Assembly (NCBI RefSeq): GCF_002251435.1
Contig: NZ_NPJI01000028.1
Location: 1-57,607 of the forward strand
From: Prevotella sp. P2-180
GTDB lineage: Bacteria; Bacteroidota; Bacteroidia; Bacteroidales; Bacteroidaceae
Length of the DNA stretch: 57,607 bases
Reading direction: 5' to 3'
Position numbers and translations under genes: made by a program. Of this stretch, positions 33,523-42,987 are shown piece after piece (the stretch's first letter is position 1; every line of letters starts with the position of its first letter). A model generated the notes under the pieces. It searched no databases. It was given only the letters and a program-made list of their open reading frames with translations, and was not told where the DNA came from.

Positions 33523-34743
33523 ATGGAAAGAACTTGGAGATGGTTTGGCAAGAACGACAAAATAACTCTTGCCATGCTGAAACAAATCGGCGTCGAGGGA
33601 ATCGTAACAGCATTACACGACGTACCGCTCGGCGAAGTATGGACTCGCGAAAAAATACGCGACCTTCGTGAGTACATTGAATCTTACGGAATGAGATGGT
33701 CGGTTGTGGAAAGCTTGCCTGTGGTGGAAACCATAAAGTATGGCGGACCTGACCGTGACCAACAAATTGAGGTTTATAAGACTTCAATGAGAAACCTTGC
33801 AGCTGAAGGGGTGAAGTGCATTTGCTACAATTTCATGCCTGTGCTCGACTGGGCACGAACAGACCTCTTGCACGAAAATCCCAACGGCTCGTCAAACCTC
33901 TATTTCTCTTATGCCGAATTTGCCTATTTCGACATCTATATTCTAAAGCGTGAAGGGGCAAGGGAAGAGTGGGCTGCCTTCAACCGTTTCCCTGGAAGAA
34001 ACGTACTGGCAGAAGCTGATGAGCTGGCTAAGGAGATGACACCGGAAAAGGACCACAAACTGGTGGAAAACATAGTGATAAAGACGCAAGGCTTCGTGAG
34101 CGGAAACTTCCATGAGGACGACGAGCACCCAATAGAGCTGTTCAGACAGTTCCTCGACCTCTACAAGGACATCGACAAGGACAAACTACGCGAAAACATG
34201 AAGTATTTCCTCGAGGCCATCATGCCAGTATGCGAGGAGACTGGCATCAACATATGTGTACACCCAGACGACCCTCCAATCCCTGTGCTCGGTCTGCCAC
34301 GCATCGTAAACTCTGACGAGGACATAGAATGGTTTCTCAATGCAGTGGACAATCCTCATAACGGACTCACATTCTGCGCCGGTTCATTGTCAGCCGGAAT
34401 ACAAAACGAGGTGGTCGAACTGGCACGCAAGTATGCAAGCCGCACGCATTTTGTACATCTTCGCTCATGCCACATATTCCCCAACGGAGACTTCACAGAG
34501 GCGTCTCACCTTGGCGGTCGTGCTGACATCATCGAACTGGCACGCATCTTCGAAAAAGAAAATCCAAACCTTCCAATGCGCGTAGACCATGGCATGACCA
34601 TGCTTGGCGACGACAACAGGGGATACAATGCCGGATATTCGTTCCTCGGACGAATGTTTGCCCTCGGACAGGTTCAAGGCATACTTGCTACCGTAGACCG
34701 TGAATTAGGAATAGAATACAAACAACCTGGATTTTTTGATTGA
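33523..34743 (+). CDS. uxuA: D-mannonate dehydratase
   Basis: UxuA removes water from D-mannonate to give 2-keto-3-deoxy-D-gluconate in glucuronate breakdown. The 406-residue protein has the family length and start (MERTWRWFGKNDKITLAMLK), CHPDDPP-like metal site (NICVHPDDPPIPVLGLPRI), NGLTFCAGSLS and HVDHG-like end (MRVDHGMTMLGD). It is TIM-barrel shaped, cytoplasmic and Mn/Fe-dependent. It is followed 9 nt later by the SDR oxidoreductase that would supply its substrate. Confidence 0.93.
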   Translation: MERTWRWFGKNDKITLAMLKQIGVEGIVTALHDVPLGEVWTREKIRDLREYIESYGMRWSVVESLPVVETIKYGGPDRDQQIEVYKTSMRNLAAEGVKCICYNFMPVLDWARTDLLHENPNGSSNLYFSYAEFAYFDIYILKREGAREEWAAFNRFPGRNVLAEADELAKEMTPEKDHKLVENIVIKTQGFVSGNFHEDDEHPIELFRQFLDLYKDIDKDKLRENMKYFLEAIMPVCEETGINICVHPDDPPIPVLGLPRIVNSDEDIEWFLNAVDNPHNGLTFCAGSLSAGIQNEVVELARKYASRTHFVHLRSCHIFPNGDFTEASHLGGRADIIELARIFEKENPNLPMRVDHGMTMLGDDNRGYNAGYSFLGRMFALGQVQGILATVDRELGIEYKQPGFFD

Positions 34744-34752
34744 ATATAAAAT

Positions 34753-35565
34753 ATGAAAAACTTATTTGATATTAAAGACAATGTAACCGTTATCACTGGC
34801 GGTACCGGCGTTCTCGGACGTGCAATAGCTAAGTATCTGGCACTAAATGGTGCAAAAGTAATCATTCTCGGACGCAAGGAAGAGGTAGGACTGCAGGTCG
34901 TGGCTGACATCGAGGCTGCTGGCGGACAATGCGAATTCCTTAAGACTGACGTGATGAACCAGGAGGTAGTACAGAAAAACTGCGACTACATAGTTGAGAA
35001 ATATGGAAGAATTGACACTCTGCTCAATGCGGCTGGAGGCAACATGAAGGGGGCGACCATAGCTCCCGACCAGAATTTCTTCGACCTTGAGGCATCGCAA
35101 TTCCAAACTGTTCTCAACCTCAACCTCACAGGCACCGTGATACCCACACAGGTATTCCTCAAGCCGATGGTTAAACAAGGAAAGGGATCTATCATCAATT
35201 TCTCGTCGATGGCGGCTTTCCGCCCGATGACCCGAGTATGCGGTTATGCTGCTGCAAAAGCCGGCATAAGCAACTTCACGGCATTTATGGCAACTGAGTG
35301 TGCTAAAAAATTTGGTGAAGGCATTCGCGTGAACGCTATAGCACCAGGTTTCTTCATCACCGAACAGAATCGCTCTCTTCTCACCAACCCTGACGGCTCG
35401 TTTACCCAACGTGGTCAAGACGTGATACGCCAGACTCCTTTCGGACGCATGGGTGAACCTGAGGAGCTCTGCGGCACCATCCACTACCTCATGTCTGACG
35501 CTGCAAAGTTTGTGACTGGTACAGTTGCTGTAGTCGACGGCGGATTCAACGCATTTGCAATGTAA
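34753..35565 (+). CDS. SDR-family D-mannonate oxidoreductase (fructuronate reductase role)
   Basis: The 270-residue short-chain dehydrogenase has the NAD-binding TGGTGVLGRAIA, then NAAGG, and the catalytic Ser-Tyr-Lys set in FSSMAAF... and YAAAKAGISNF (YxxxK). In Bacteroidales this SDR sits with uxuA and reduces D-fructuronate to D-mannonate in place of the classical UxuB. The operon partner supports this, though other sugar-acid substrates are possible. Confidence 0.82.
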   Translation: MKNLFDIKDNVTVITGGTGVLGRAIAKYLALNGAKVIILGRKEEVGLQVVADIEAAGGQCEFLKTDVMNQEVVQKNCDYIVEKYGRIDTLLNAAGGNMKGATIAPDQNFFDLEASQFQTVLNLNLTGTVIPTQVFLKPMVKQGKGSIINFSSMAAFRPMTRVCGYAAAKAGISNFTAFMATECAKKFGEGIRVNAIAPGFFITEQNRSLLTNPDGSFTQRGQDVIRQTPFGRMGEPEELCGTIHYLMSDAAKFVTGTVAVVDGGFNAFAM

Positions 35566-35813
35566 AAAAAAGAGGTGGAGAGGAGCGAGATATGATTGGA
35601 GGGTGGGTATATCCCTACTCTCCAATCCTAAATCTCCAAATTTCAGCATAGTTATGTTTTGGCCATTATTGTCGTTGCTATACACAATAATTGTCTTGCG
35701 ATGCAAAATTAAACATAATATTTCAAAGACAAGTGACAATTAGACAATAATGAGTGACAATTAGACAAAAAATGAATTTATGATACATTTTATACACTTG
35801 TAAGAAACAAAAA
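35566..35813 (-). ncRNA. Candidate small RNA region with 21-bp direct repeats
   Basis: No gene is present. On the minus strand a -7 box TAATTTTG (35704-35711) with a CTTG 18 nt upstream could start a leftward RNA of about 110-130 nt. A hairpin of GATTGGAG...CTCCAATC (35594-35627) and an A-run (T-run in the RNA) near 35565-35573 could end it. Upstream of the promoter, AGTGACAATTAGACAA occurs twice (35732-35747 and 35753-35768), 21 bp apart, the spacing of AraC-type half-sites. The region lies between the convergent SDR and AraC genes. Confidence 0.35.
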
Positions 35814-36944
35814 CTACAGTTTTCCGGCATCATAAAGCATTTTTACACGAAAATAACTTCTCAACGAACCAAATCCACTGGCATGGGCAATCTCAAGGCG
35901 ACTGCATTCGGGATGGTCTTGCTGGAAGCGAATGGAATATTCTATACGAAGGGTATTAATGTAGTTGTAGAAGGAATTGAAGCGCTGACGAAAGACTATT
36001 GACAGATAAGTACGGTTGGTGCCTACTATCTTTGCAAGGTCATCGCGCTTGAAACGAGGGTCCAAGTACAATTGTCGGCCTTCAACCACGCTACGTATCT
36101 GCTGTTCTATCTGATTGGCCAACTCTTCTGTTATCTCAACATTTTCCAAAGGAAATAATCCTATTTCTTCAATTGCGATATCACTACTTACTGACTTTTG
36201 CATGTCTTTTTCGATGCTTGTACATGCAGAACGATGGGGATGAAGGATGAAAACGAGAAGTGTAATCCCTACAAAAGACAGGAATAACGAGAAGTAAGCG
36301 TATACTGTACGACTATCTGTCAAAAACACAAAAACAGACACTAACCAAAGGGTCAATGGAATAAAGACTACGGATTTAGCAAAACGGACAGGGAAGTCTT
36401 CCTCATTGGAATATTCACCATACATATAGTCTTGAATGATGTGCATCAGCTTGGTAGTTACAAGAACGAGGTCGACAAGTACTGCAATGGAGAGAATGAG
36501 CGCAACACAGGAAACAATGTCATAATAAGGCCGCAAAACATCTCCTCCGTCACAACCAATGATCCAAAGCGGGGAAAGCAACAATACGGGTAGACCTATC
36601 GATAAGGTATAATGGATGATGCGAAGGCGCACATTGATGAAAAAATAATTGCGCAATACAACCGAACCAAAAGAGGGCAAATAGAGAATATAGAAGCAAC
36701 GGAAGAAAAGCCAAGTGTCGAGACTTTCAAGATGGAAAAGATATGGCACGAGGAAGAGTATTACCAAAAAGTACCAGCAGATTATCTTGCGTGACGGATA
36801 AAAATAGTCGGCTTGTTTGTCAAACGGACGACACAAGTGGAAATTACGTACGATACAACAATAAAGTGAGGTGATTATCACTATTAATGTTGAAGAATAA
36901 TGAAAAAGGGGCAAATATGATTCATTGTCTAATATGTGGGTCAT
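35814..36944 (-). CDS. AraC-family regulator with membrane N-terminal half
   Basis: The 376-residue protein has six or seven hydrophobic segments in residues 10-250 (for example LIVIITSLYCCIVRN and FVFLTDSRTVYAYFSLFLSF) and a C-terminal AraC domain (DDLAKIVGTNRTYLSIVFRQ, then EIAHASGFGSLRSYF). I start it at MTHILDNESY (36944), which overlaps the EamA stop by 4 nt (ATGA); an ATG 15 nt further upstream is possible. It would sense a signal at the inner membrane and bind DNA. The target is unknown; nearby 21-bp repeats are a candidate site. Confidence 0.85.
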   Translation of the reverse strand: MTHILDNESYLPLFHYSSTLIVIITSLYCCIVRNFHLCRPFDKQADYFYPSRKIICWYFLVILFLVPYLFHLESLDTWLFFRCFYILYLPSFGSVVLRNYFFINVRLRIIHYTLSIGLPVLLLSPLWIIGCDGGDVLRPYYDIVSCVALILSIAVLVDLVLVTTKLMHIIQDYMYGEYSNEEDFPVRFAKSVVFIPLTLWLVSVFVFLTDSRTVYAYFSLFLSFVGITLLVFILHPHRSACTSIEKDMQKSVSSDIAIEEIGLFPLENVEITEELANQIEQQIRSVVEGRQLYLDPRFKRDDLAKIVGTNRTYLSIVFRQRFNSFYNYINTLRIEYSIRFQQDHPECSRLEIAHASGFGSLRSYFRVKMLYDAGKL

Positions 36945-37834
36945 CTTCTTCCTCTCCAAGTTTGTAATAAGACGCTAACAACAACCAAGGCTATGCCTAT
37001 ATAAAAAGAGAGATTCAGTTCACGCGCCTCACCGAAAAACAGGAATGCAAGGATTATTGTATAGCAAGGCTCAAGATTATATGTGAGATTTACAGTAAAG
37101 GCTGACAACTGCTTCAATGCCTGTATCTGAAGGAGATACATGCCTATGGTACAGAACAACGCATGGCATAGCATCCACCAGAGATTGGAACCTGTAGGAA
37201 CGACCATCACGTCCTGTCCGGCAGGAAATATCATTAGATAAAAAGGGATGATAAGGCTCACGACAACTATGCCTCCACTCATTTGATACATCAGCATGGT
37301 GCGGGAACGAACGCCTACGCTTACCTTCTTGTTAAAAATGGCATAGAGGGCACACACCGCCGAAGAAACAACTCCAATGGTAATGCCATAACGATAACGG
37401 GCATCGAAGGAAAAGATAAAGAGAAGACCTGCTACGGTGATAAGCGAAAGAAGAAGCTCGGCCCAAGAAACCTTACGACGAAATATCACAGGTTCAAAAA
37501 GTGCTGTGAAAAAGCCTACCAGAGCAAAGCAGACAACACCAATGGAAACGTTGCTTGCCTTGATGGAACAATAAAACAGCATCCAGTGAAGACCCAAGAG
37601 AGCTCCACAACCTGCTATCTGCAGAAACTTCTTCCACCCGACACGTGGCAGACCGGTGAAGACAACAAGTATCATTGATGTGAAAAACATACGATACCAA
37701 ACGATATCTACCTCGTTAAGCGTTATCAGTTTACCGAAAAGGCCTGTAAAGCCTGCAAGCAACACGCTTAGATGGAGTTGCATGAAGGCCTTACGGGCTG
37801 GAGATGTTTCAATGGTCTGCCGTGTTGGTTTCAT
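36941..37834 (-). CDS. EamA/DMT-family permease
   Basis: The 297-residue inner-membrane protein has about ten hydrophobic segments in two EamA halves (LLAGFTGLFGKLITLNEVDI; FTVNLTYNLEPCYTIILAFL). These permeases export or import small metabolites; the substrate cannot be told. It overlaps the membrane AraC gene by 4 nt, which suggests that the regulator and transporter respond to the same compound. Confidence 0.87.
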   Translation of the reverse strand: MKPTRQTIETSPARKAFMQLHLSVLLAGFTGLFGKLITLNEVDIVWYRMFFTSMILVVFTGLPRVGWKKFLQIAGCGALLGLHWMLFYCSIKASNVSIGVVCFALVGFFTALFEPVIFRRKVSWAELLLSLITVAGLLFIFSFDARYRYGITIGVVSSAVCALYAIFNKKVSVGVRSRTMLMYQMSGGIVVVSLIIPFYLMIFPAGQDVMVVPTGSNLWWMLCHALFCTIGMYLLQIQALKQLSAFTVNLTYNLEPCYTIILAFLFFGEARELNLSFYIGIALVVVSVLLQTWRGRR

Positions 37835-37850
37835 AATCGGAATAATAAAT

Positions 37851-39227
37851 TTACATATAGCCTAACCAACGCAGGACGTCGTTGAGATTAGCCACAAGCA
37901 TGAGGACGATTAGGATGGCGAAGCCTACGTATTCGGCCCGTATCATGAACGTCTCACTTGGCTTGCGACGTGTAATAATCTCATAGATGAGGAACAACAC
38001 GTGGCCTCCGTCAAGAGCTGGGATAGGAAGGAGATTCATGAAAGCAAGCATGATGCTGATGAAGGCGGTCATCTTCCAGAACACGTACCAGTCCCACTCG
38101 GCGGGGAACAGGTTGCCTATGGTACCGAAGCCTCCAAGAGACTTTGCCCCTTCTGCAGAGAAGACGTATTTCATGTCGTCGACATAGCCGGTCAACACTC
38201 CTATTCCGTATGACACTCCTGCAGGAAGACTTTCGAAGAAACCGTATTCGACGGTCACTGGTTTGTAGAGCATGCCAAGCGAAGGGGTCATGAAACCTGC
38301 CGTCAACTCCGGAGTAAGTACAATGGAAAGAGTATCGCGAGACAGTGTCGTTTCACGCTCGACGACAATGGTCGCCTTGCGTACCTTCATGCTGTCGGCA
38401 GGTGACTTCGCCAGGGCAATCACGTCGCTGAGACGTCCTATCTGCTCTGTAAACTCGTTGAACGAGCCGATGACGTTGCCGTTAAATGCCACGATGCGGT
38501 CACCCTTTGTCATGCCTGCCTTAGAAGCTGGCGATGCGGGGAGTACGGAATCGACCTTGCAAGGAATGAGCGGACGCACAAAAGGCGGGTCGTTCTTCAA
38601 CATTCCGAGGAGATTGATGTCGCCCGGGAGCTGGATGCGCATGGGCTTGCCGTCGCGAACGATGTCGGCATAGGTAGCCTCGGAGAGCTGACGGTAGAGG
38701 TCAGCGCTAAAGTCCTTGAACGCGCCGTTGTCGGTGCCCACAAGAATATCGCCGTCCTTGAATCCGAGCTGCTTTGCCTCAGTGTTGAAGCGCATGCCGT
38801 GGGTCATGTCCTTCACGGGAATATAGATGTCGCCCCATGTGAAGAGGATCATGGCATAGATGAACAGGGCGAGAAGGAAGTTGAAAAGCACTCCTCCTAT
38901 CATGACCAAAAGCCGTTGCCAAGCGGGCTTGGTACGGAACTCCCATGGCTGTGCAGGTTGCTTCATCTGTTCGGTGTCGAAGCTTTCGTCAATCATTCCC
39001 GCAATCTTGCAATAGCCGCCAAGGGGCAGCCATCCGACACCATATGTAGTGTCGCTCTTCTTCGGTTTGAACTGAAAGAGATGGAACCATGGGTCAAAAA
39101 AGATAAAGAATTTCTCTACTCGTATGCCAAACATCTTGGCAAACATGAAATGGCCTCCCTCGTGAATTAATATTAGTATCGAGATGGCCAACACAAACTG
39201 TAACGCTCTTATAAGAAATATTTCCAC
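37851..39227 (-). CDS. rseP: Site-2 intramembrane metalloprotease RseP
   Basis: The 458-residue protease has the HEGGH zinc site at residues 22-26 in the first membrane helix, a PDZ domain (MTKGDRIVAFNGNVIGSFNE), and the third-helix motif NLLPIPALDGGH that supplies the last zinc ligand. RseP cuts anti-sigma factors and signal-peptide remnants in the inner membrane. It follows dxr by 25 nt, a conserved neighbour in Bacteroidota. Confidence 0.93.
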   Translation of the reverse strand: MEIFLIRALQFVLAISILILIHEGGHFMFAKMFGIRVEKFFIFFDPWFHLFQFKPKKSDTTYGVGWLPLGGYCKIAGMIDESFDTEQMKQPAQPWEFRTKPAWQRLLVMIGGVLFNFLLALFIYAMILFTWGDIYIPVKDMTHGMRFNTEAKQLGFKDGDILVGTDNGAFKDFSADLYRQLSEATYADIVRDGKPMRIQLPGDINLLGMLKNDPPFVRPLIPCKVDSVLPASPASKAGMTKGDRIVAFNGNVIGSFNEFTEQIGRLSDVIALAKSPADSMKVRKATIVVERETTLSRDTLSIVLTPELTAGFMTPSLGMLYKPVTVEYGFFESLPAGVSYGIGVLTGYVDDMKYVFSAEGAKSLGGFGTIGNLFPAEWDWYVFWKMTAFISIMLAFMNLLPIPALDGGHVLFLIYEIITRRKPSETFMIRAEYVGFAILIVLMLVANLNDVLRWLGYM

Positions 39228-39252
39228 TGTTGAAAAATAAATATATTAATAA

Positions 39253-40416
39253 TCATAAACAAAGTATCTCTGCTGCAACACGACGCGCCTCACGGTCGGT
39301 GGATATATATATGTCGTAATCTGGACTCGGGTCGAACGCAACCTTATTCATAGTGCGCTCAATAGTATCTGCTATCTGAAGGAAGCCACAACGGTCGTCG
39401 AGGAATGCACGGTTTACCACTTCATTGGCTGCATTTAGTATACAAGGCATATTGCCTCCCTTCTTTATTGCCTCAAACGACAACGCCAAACAACGGAACT
39501 TCTCCAGGTCGGGACGGAAAAACTCTAAAGGATGGGCGAAAAGGTCAAGACGACTGGAAGAAAGCGTCAGACGATCGGGATATGAAAAAGCATATTGGAT
39601 GGGCAGACGCATATCGGGCACGCCTAACTGAGCTTTCACCGCTCCGTCGGCAAACTGCACCGCACTATGCACAATAGACTGCGGATGAACCAATACCTCA
39701 ATATTATCGGCCTCAACACCGAAAAGCCATTTTGCCTCGATAACCTCAAAGCCCTTATTAATCATTGTGGCGGAGTCGATGGTGATTTTTGCACCCATAT
39801 TCCATGTGGGATGGCGAAGGGCATCTGCCTTTGTTACCTGAGAAAGACGGGTGATGTCGAATGTGCGGAAGGGGCCGCCACTGGCAGTCAACAATATCTT
39901 CTCTATGTCGTTGCCAGTTTCGCCTGTCAAGCATTGGAATATGGCTGAATGCTCACTATCTACAGGTATAATGGGGGTATGATACTGATGTGCCAACTGA
40001 CATATCAAGGCTCCTGCCACAACGAGTGTCTCCTTGTTGGCAAGACAAATGGTCTTACCTGCCTTTATGGCATGAATGGTAGGAGAAAGACCAGCAAACC
40101 CGACCATGGCAGTGAGAACCATGTCGATGGGTCCTGACTCTACAATCTCGTCGATAGCCTGAGCGCCTGCATATACCTTGATATCAGGTTCTGTAGCCAG
40201 CATTTGCCTTAGCCGGTCGTAATGTGCCTCATTGGCTATTACCACTGCGGCAGGTTTAAACTTCAATGCCTGAGCGGCCAGTTCCTCCACCTTGTTGTTG
40301 GCAGTGAGGCAATATACCTCATACAAGTCACTATGTTCCTCGATAACCTCAAGGGCTTGAGTGCCAATGGAGCCTGTAGACCCCAAAATGGCTATCTGTT
40401 TTCTTCCGTCTGTCAT
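39253..40416 (-). CDS. dxr: 1-deoxy-D-xylulose 5-phosphate reductoisomerase
   Basis: Dxr makes 2-C-methyl-D-erythritol 4-phosphate in the MEP isoprenoid pathway, using NADPH and a divalent metal. The 387-residue protein has the NADPH loop ILGSTGSIGTQAL, the substrate loop ANKETLVVAGAL, the metal/substrate motif VDSEHSAIFQCL and TIDSATMINKGFEVIEA. Length is normal. Confidence 0.95.
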   Translation of the reverse strand: MTDGRKQIAILGSTGSIGTQALEVIEEHSDLYEVYCLTANNKVEELAAQALKFKPAAVVIANEAHYDRLRQMLATEPDIKVYAGAQAIDEIVESGPIDMVLTAMVGFAGLSPTIHAIKAGKTICLANKETLVVAGALICQLAHQYHTPIIPVDSEHSAIFQCLTGETGNDIEKILLTASGGPFRTFDITRLSQVTKADALRHPTWNMGAKITIDSATMINKGFEVIEAKWLFGVEADNIEVLVHPQSIVHSAVQFADGAVKAQLGVPDMRLPIQYAFSYPDRLTLSSSRLDLFAHPLEFFRPDLEKFRCLALSFEAIKKGGNMPCILNAANEVVNRAFLDDRCGFLQIADTIERTMNKVAFDPSPDYDIYISTDREARRVAAEILCL

Positions 40417-40436
40417 TATTTTCTTTTTTGAATGGT

Positions 40437-40955
40437 CTATAAATTCAACAATCCATCAGGCAAGTTCATCAACAGACATTGCCTCGAATGGTCTATGTCT
40501 ACTATCAGTTCGTAGGCCGCAGGCACTAACATACCATTATCAAGGGTCAAAAGCACATTCTCCGTCGACTCGTCAACATCTACTATGCTTCCTACAATAT
40601 GCTCATTACCATGGTTGTTGACATCACGCAGCTCATAGCCCACTATTTGACTCCAAGTCAACTCTTCATCATCAACAGAGGCAAGACTTCGTGGAAACCA
40701 TACGTCACAACCTGTCAGTTCTGATGCACGTTCAACTGTGTCGACACCTGAAAACTTCACCAATGCGACCTCGTCACTTCGGAAACGATACTCTTCAAGG
40801 AAAAACGGTACCAGTATCCCATCAACTTCCAGTATCAGATAGTCTGCGTCGACACGGTCAAAGACATCGTCACTAAACCGAAAGGCCACCTCGCCCTTCA
40901 CTCCGTGAGGCTTGCCAATCTTTCCTATTTTGAATACTTCTTCTTGTCTTATCAT
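40437..40955 (-). CDS. rimM: 16S rRNA processing protein RimM
   Basis: The 172-residue protein has the RimM N-terminal domain (FKIGKIGKPHGVKGEVAFRF) and the PRC-barrel C-terminal domain (LTWSQIVGYELRDVNN). It assists maturation of the 30S subunit head through protein S19. It lies between murA and dxr, 5 nt from murA. Confidence 0.92.
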   Translation of the reverse strand: MIRQEEVFKIGKIGKPHGVKGEVAFRFSDDVFDRVDADYLILEVDGILVPFFLEEYRFRSDEVALVKFSGVDTVERASELTGCDVWFPRSLASVDDEELTWSQIVGYELRDVNNHGNEHIVGSIVDVDESTENVLLTLDNGMLVPAAYELIVDIDHSRQCLLMNLPDGLLNL

Positions 40956-40960
40956 AAACC

Positions 40961-42268
40961 TTAGTTTACCCTCTCTATCTTTGCCCCGAGAGCATTTAGG
41001 CGAGATTCGATATTCTCATAACCACGGTCGATTTGCTCAATGTTGTCAATGCGACTTTTGCCATTGGCACTCATGGCTGCTATCAGAAGTGCTATACCTG
41101 CCCTGATATCGGGACTTGCCATTCTGCCGCCTCTTAGGGTAACTTGGTGGTCGTGACCTACCACAACGGCACGATGAGGGTCGCAAAGAATTATCTGAGC
41201 TCCCATATCAATCAGCTTGTCTACAAAGAATAGACGGCTCTCAAACATCTTTTGATGGAACAATACACTGCCACGGGCCTGGGTGGCCACTACTATCAGA
41301 ACAGACAAAAGGTCTGGGGTAAGCCCTGGCCATGGGGCATCTGACAATGTCATGATCGTACCATCAATAAACGAGTCTATCACATAATGTCTCTGGTGAG
41401 GAATGACCAAGTCGTCGCCTTCCACATCTACCCTAACACCTAAACGGCGAAAAGCATCGGGAATGATTCCAAGATTCTGCAACGACACATCCTTGATGCG
41501 TATGCCATCGCCAACCATAGCTGCCATTCCTATGAACGACCCCACCTCTATCATATCTGGAAGTATGGTGTGCACGGTGCCATGCAGCGATTTCACTCCT
41601 TCTATTACGAGAAGATTGCTGGCTATGCCGCTTATTCGTGCGCCCATGGAATTCAGCATCTTACACAACTGCTGGATATATGGTTCGCATGCCGCATTGT
41701 ATATCGTGGTGGTGCCTTCTGCCATTACTGCGGCCATAACGATATTGGCTGTTCCTGTTACAGATGCTTCATCAAGCAGCATATAACAACCCTTAAGGCG
41801 TTCGGCTCCTATCTCAAAGACGTTTCTGTCGTCAACATGGCGGAATTTGGCTCCTAAATATTTGAAACCTAGAAAATGAGTGTCGAGGCGGCGACGACCT
41901 ATCTTGTCGCCACCGGGTTTAGCTATGACAGCCTTATGAAAACGGGCGAGAAGCGGACCGAACATTAGTACGCTGCCTCGTAGCGACGAGCACTTCTTTA
42001 CAAACTCGTCGCTCTGAAGATATCCGAGATCCAACTCGTCTGCCAAAAACGAATACTTGTTTTTCTCTAAACGAGTGACTTTCACTCCCATATCTTTCAG
42101 CAAAAGTATAAGATTATTGACATCTCTAATATCGGGAATATTTTCTATCACAACCTCGTCGGAAGTAAGCAATGAGGCACAAATAACCTCAAGAGCTTCG
42201 TTTTTGGCTCCCTGAGGTGTAATGGTGCCGCTGAGAGGATGTCCACCTTCTATAATAAATGCTGCCAT
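40961..42268 (-). CDS. murA: UDP-N-acetylglucosamine 1-carboxyvinyltransferase with Asp in place of the catalytic Cys
   Basis: MurA transfers enolpyruvate from PEP to UDP-GlcNAc, the first committed step of peptidoglycan synthesis. The 435-residue protein has the family's GAKNEALEVICASLL and LMFGPLLARF blocks. The flexible-loop motif reads PGGDKIG with Asp at residue 121, where most MurA proteins have the fosfomycin-reactive Cys (PGGC). The Asp form is active and insensitive to fosfomycin in other bacteria. It is cotranscribed with rimM and probably with the DUF4290 gene upstream. Confidence 0.93.
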   Translation of the reverse strand: MAAFIIEGGHPLSGTITPQGAKNEALEVICASLLTSDEVVIENIPDIRDVNNLILLLKDMGVKVTRLEKNKYSFLADELDLGYLQSDEFVKKCSSLRGSVLMFGPLLARFHKAVIAKPGGDKIGRRRLDTHFLGFKYLGAKFRHVDDRNVFEIGAERLKGCYMLLDEASVTGTANIVMAAVMAEGTTTIYNAACEPYIQQLCKMLNSMGARISGIASNLLVIEGVKSLHGTVHTILPDMIEVGSFIGMAAMVGDGIRIKDVSLQNLGIIPDAFRRLGVRVDVEGDDLVIPHQRHYVIDSFIDGTIMTLSDAPWPGLTPDLLSVLIVVATQARGSVLFHQKMFESRLFFVDKLIDMGAQIILCDPHRAVVVGHDHQVTLRGGRMASPDIRAGIALLIAAMSANGKSRIDNIEQIDRGYENIESRLNALGAKIERVN

Positions 42269-42303
42269 ATTAATATATAAAAAAGGTATGCGAATTGAGT
42301 ATC

Positions 42304-42915
42304 TTATTTCTTCTTTTTCTTCTTTGAAGACGTACCGTTTGAATTGTCGACACGTACCTTCTCGAAACGGAACATGTTCAGATCCAACTGTATTACACCA
42401 TCGGTAAGACGTGCCATGTCGTCGGCCACCTTCTCATCGGCAATAGACCCATGACCCCAAAGGGCAAGGTCGCGCTTCATCTGATTTGCGGTCTTGCTTA
42501 CCAACTGGTCACGTTCCACTCCCGGTTCCATGGTCTTGAGTTTCTCTAACAATTCTTCTACCAAATGACCATAATGGCGGAAGCGTATAGTGTGGGTTTT
42601 GCCCGGGATAGGCATTGGCTCTGGTCGCTCTAACATCTTCTCAGCGTCACTTACGTCGAAGGGCCAGTCTATGTCGAGTTTTTTGCGTCCTATCAGGTAA
42701 AGATGATCCCAAAGAGTTTTTTCATATTCTTGCTCTTCAAGATTCTGGGTATTTTTGGTACTCATCATCTTTACAATGGTTTTGGCACACTTCAAACGTT
42801 CTGACCTGTCAGGAATCGTAATGGCATAGTCAACCATATTCTGAATCTCACGGCCATACTCCGGCATTACGAGTCCCTCTCGTTGGGTATTATAATCTAA
42901 TCCTTCTATGTCCAT
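42304..42915 (-). CDS. DUF4290 family protein
   Basis: The 203-residue protein (MDIEGLDYNTQREGLVMPEY) has the DUF4290 pattern: YGREIQNMVDYAITIPDRSE and LWDHLYLIGRKKLDIDWPFD, ending in a lysine run after SSKKKKKK. It is conserved and always found in Bacteroidota, typically just before murA. The function is unknown; no membrane or catalytic motif is visible. Confidence 0.85.
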   Translation of the reverse strand: MDIEGLDYNTQREGLVMPEYGREIQNMVDYAITIPDRSERLKCAKTIVKMMSTKNTQNLEEQEYEKTLWDHLYLIGRKKLDIDWPFDVSDAEKMLERPEPMPIPGKTHTIRFRHYGHLVEELLEKLKTMEPGVERDQLVSKTANQMKRDLALWGHGSIADEKVADDMARLTDGVIQLDLNMFRFEKVRVDNSNGTSSKKKKKK

Positions 42916-42987
42916 ATATTATTCAAGTTTCTGTTTTATATTATATTGGAGTTCAAAGAAACTTCTTCCTTAACTTCCAAAAATTGT

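Noticed and set aside
34843..35739. A 298-codon minus-strand frame opposite the SDR gene
   Set aside because: It is a shadow of the well-supported dehydrogenase on the other strand and shows no domain.
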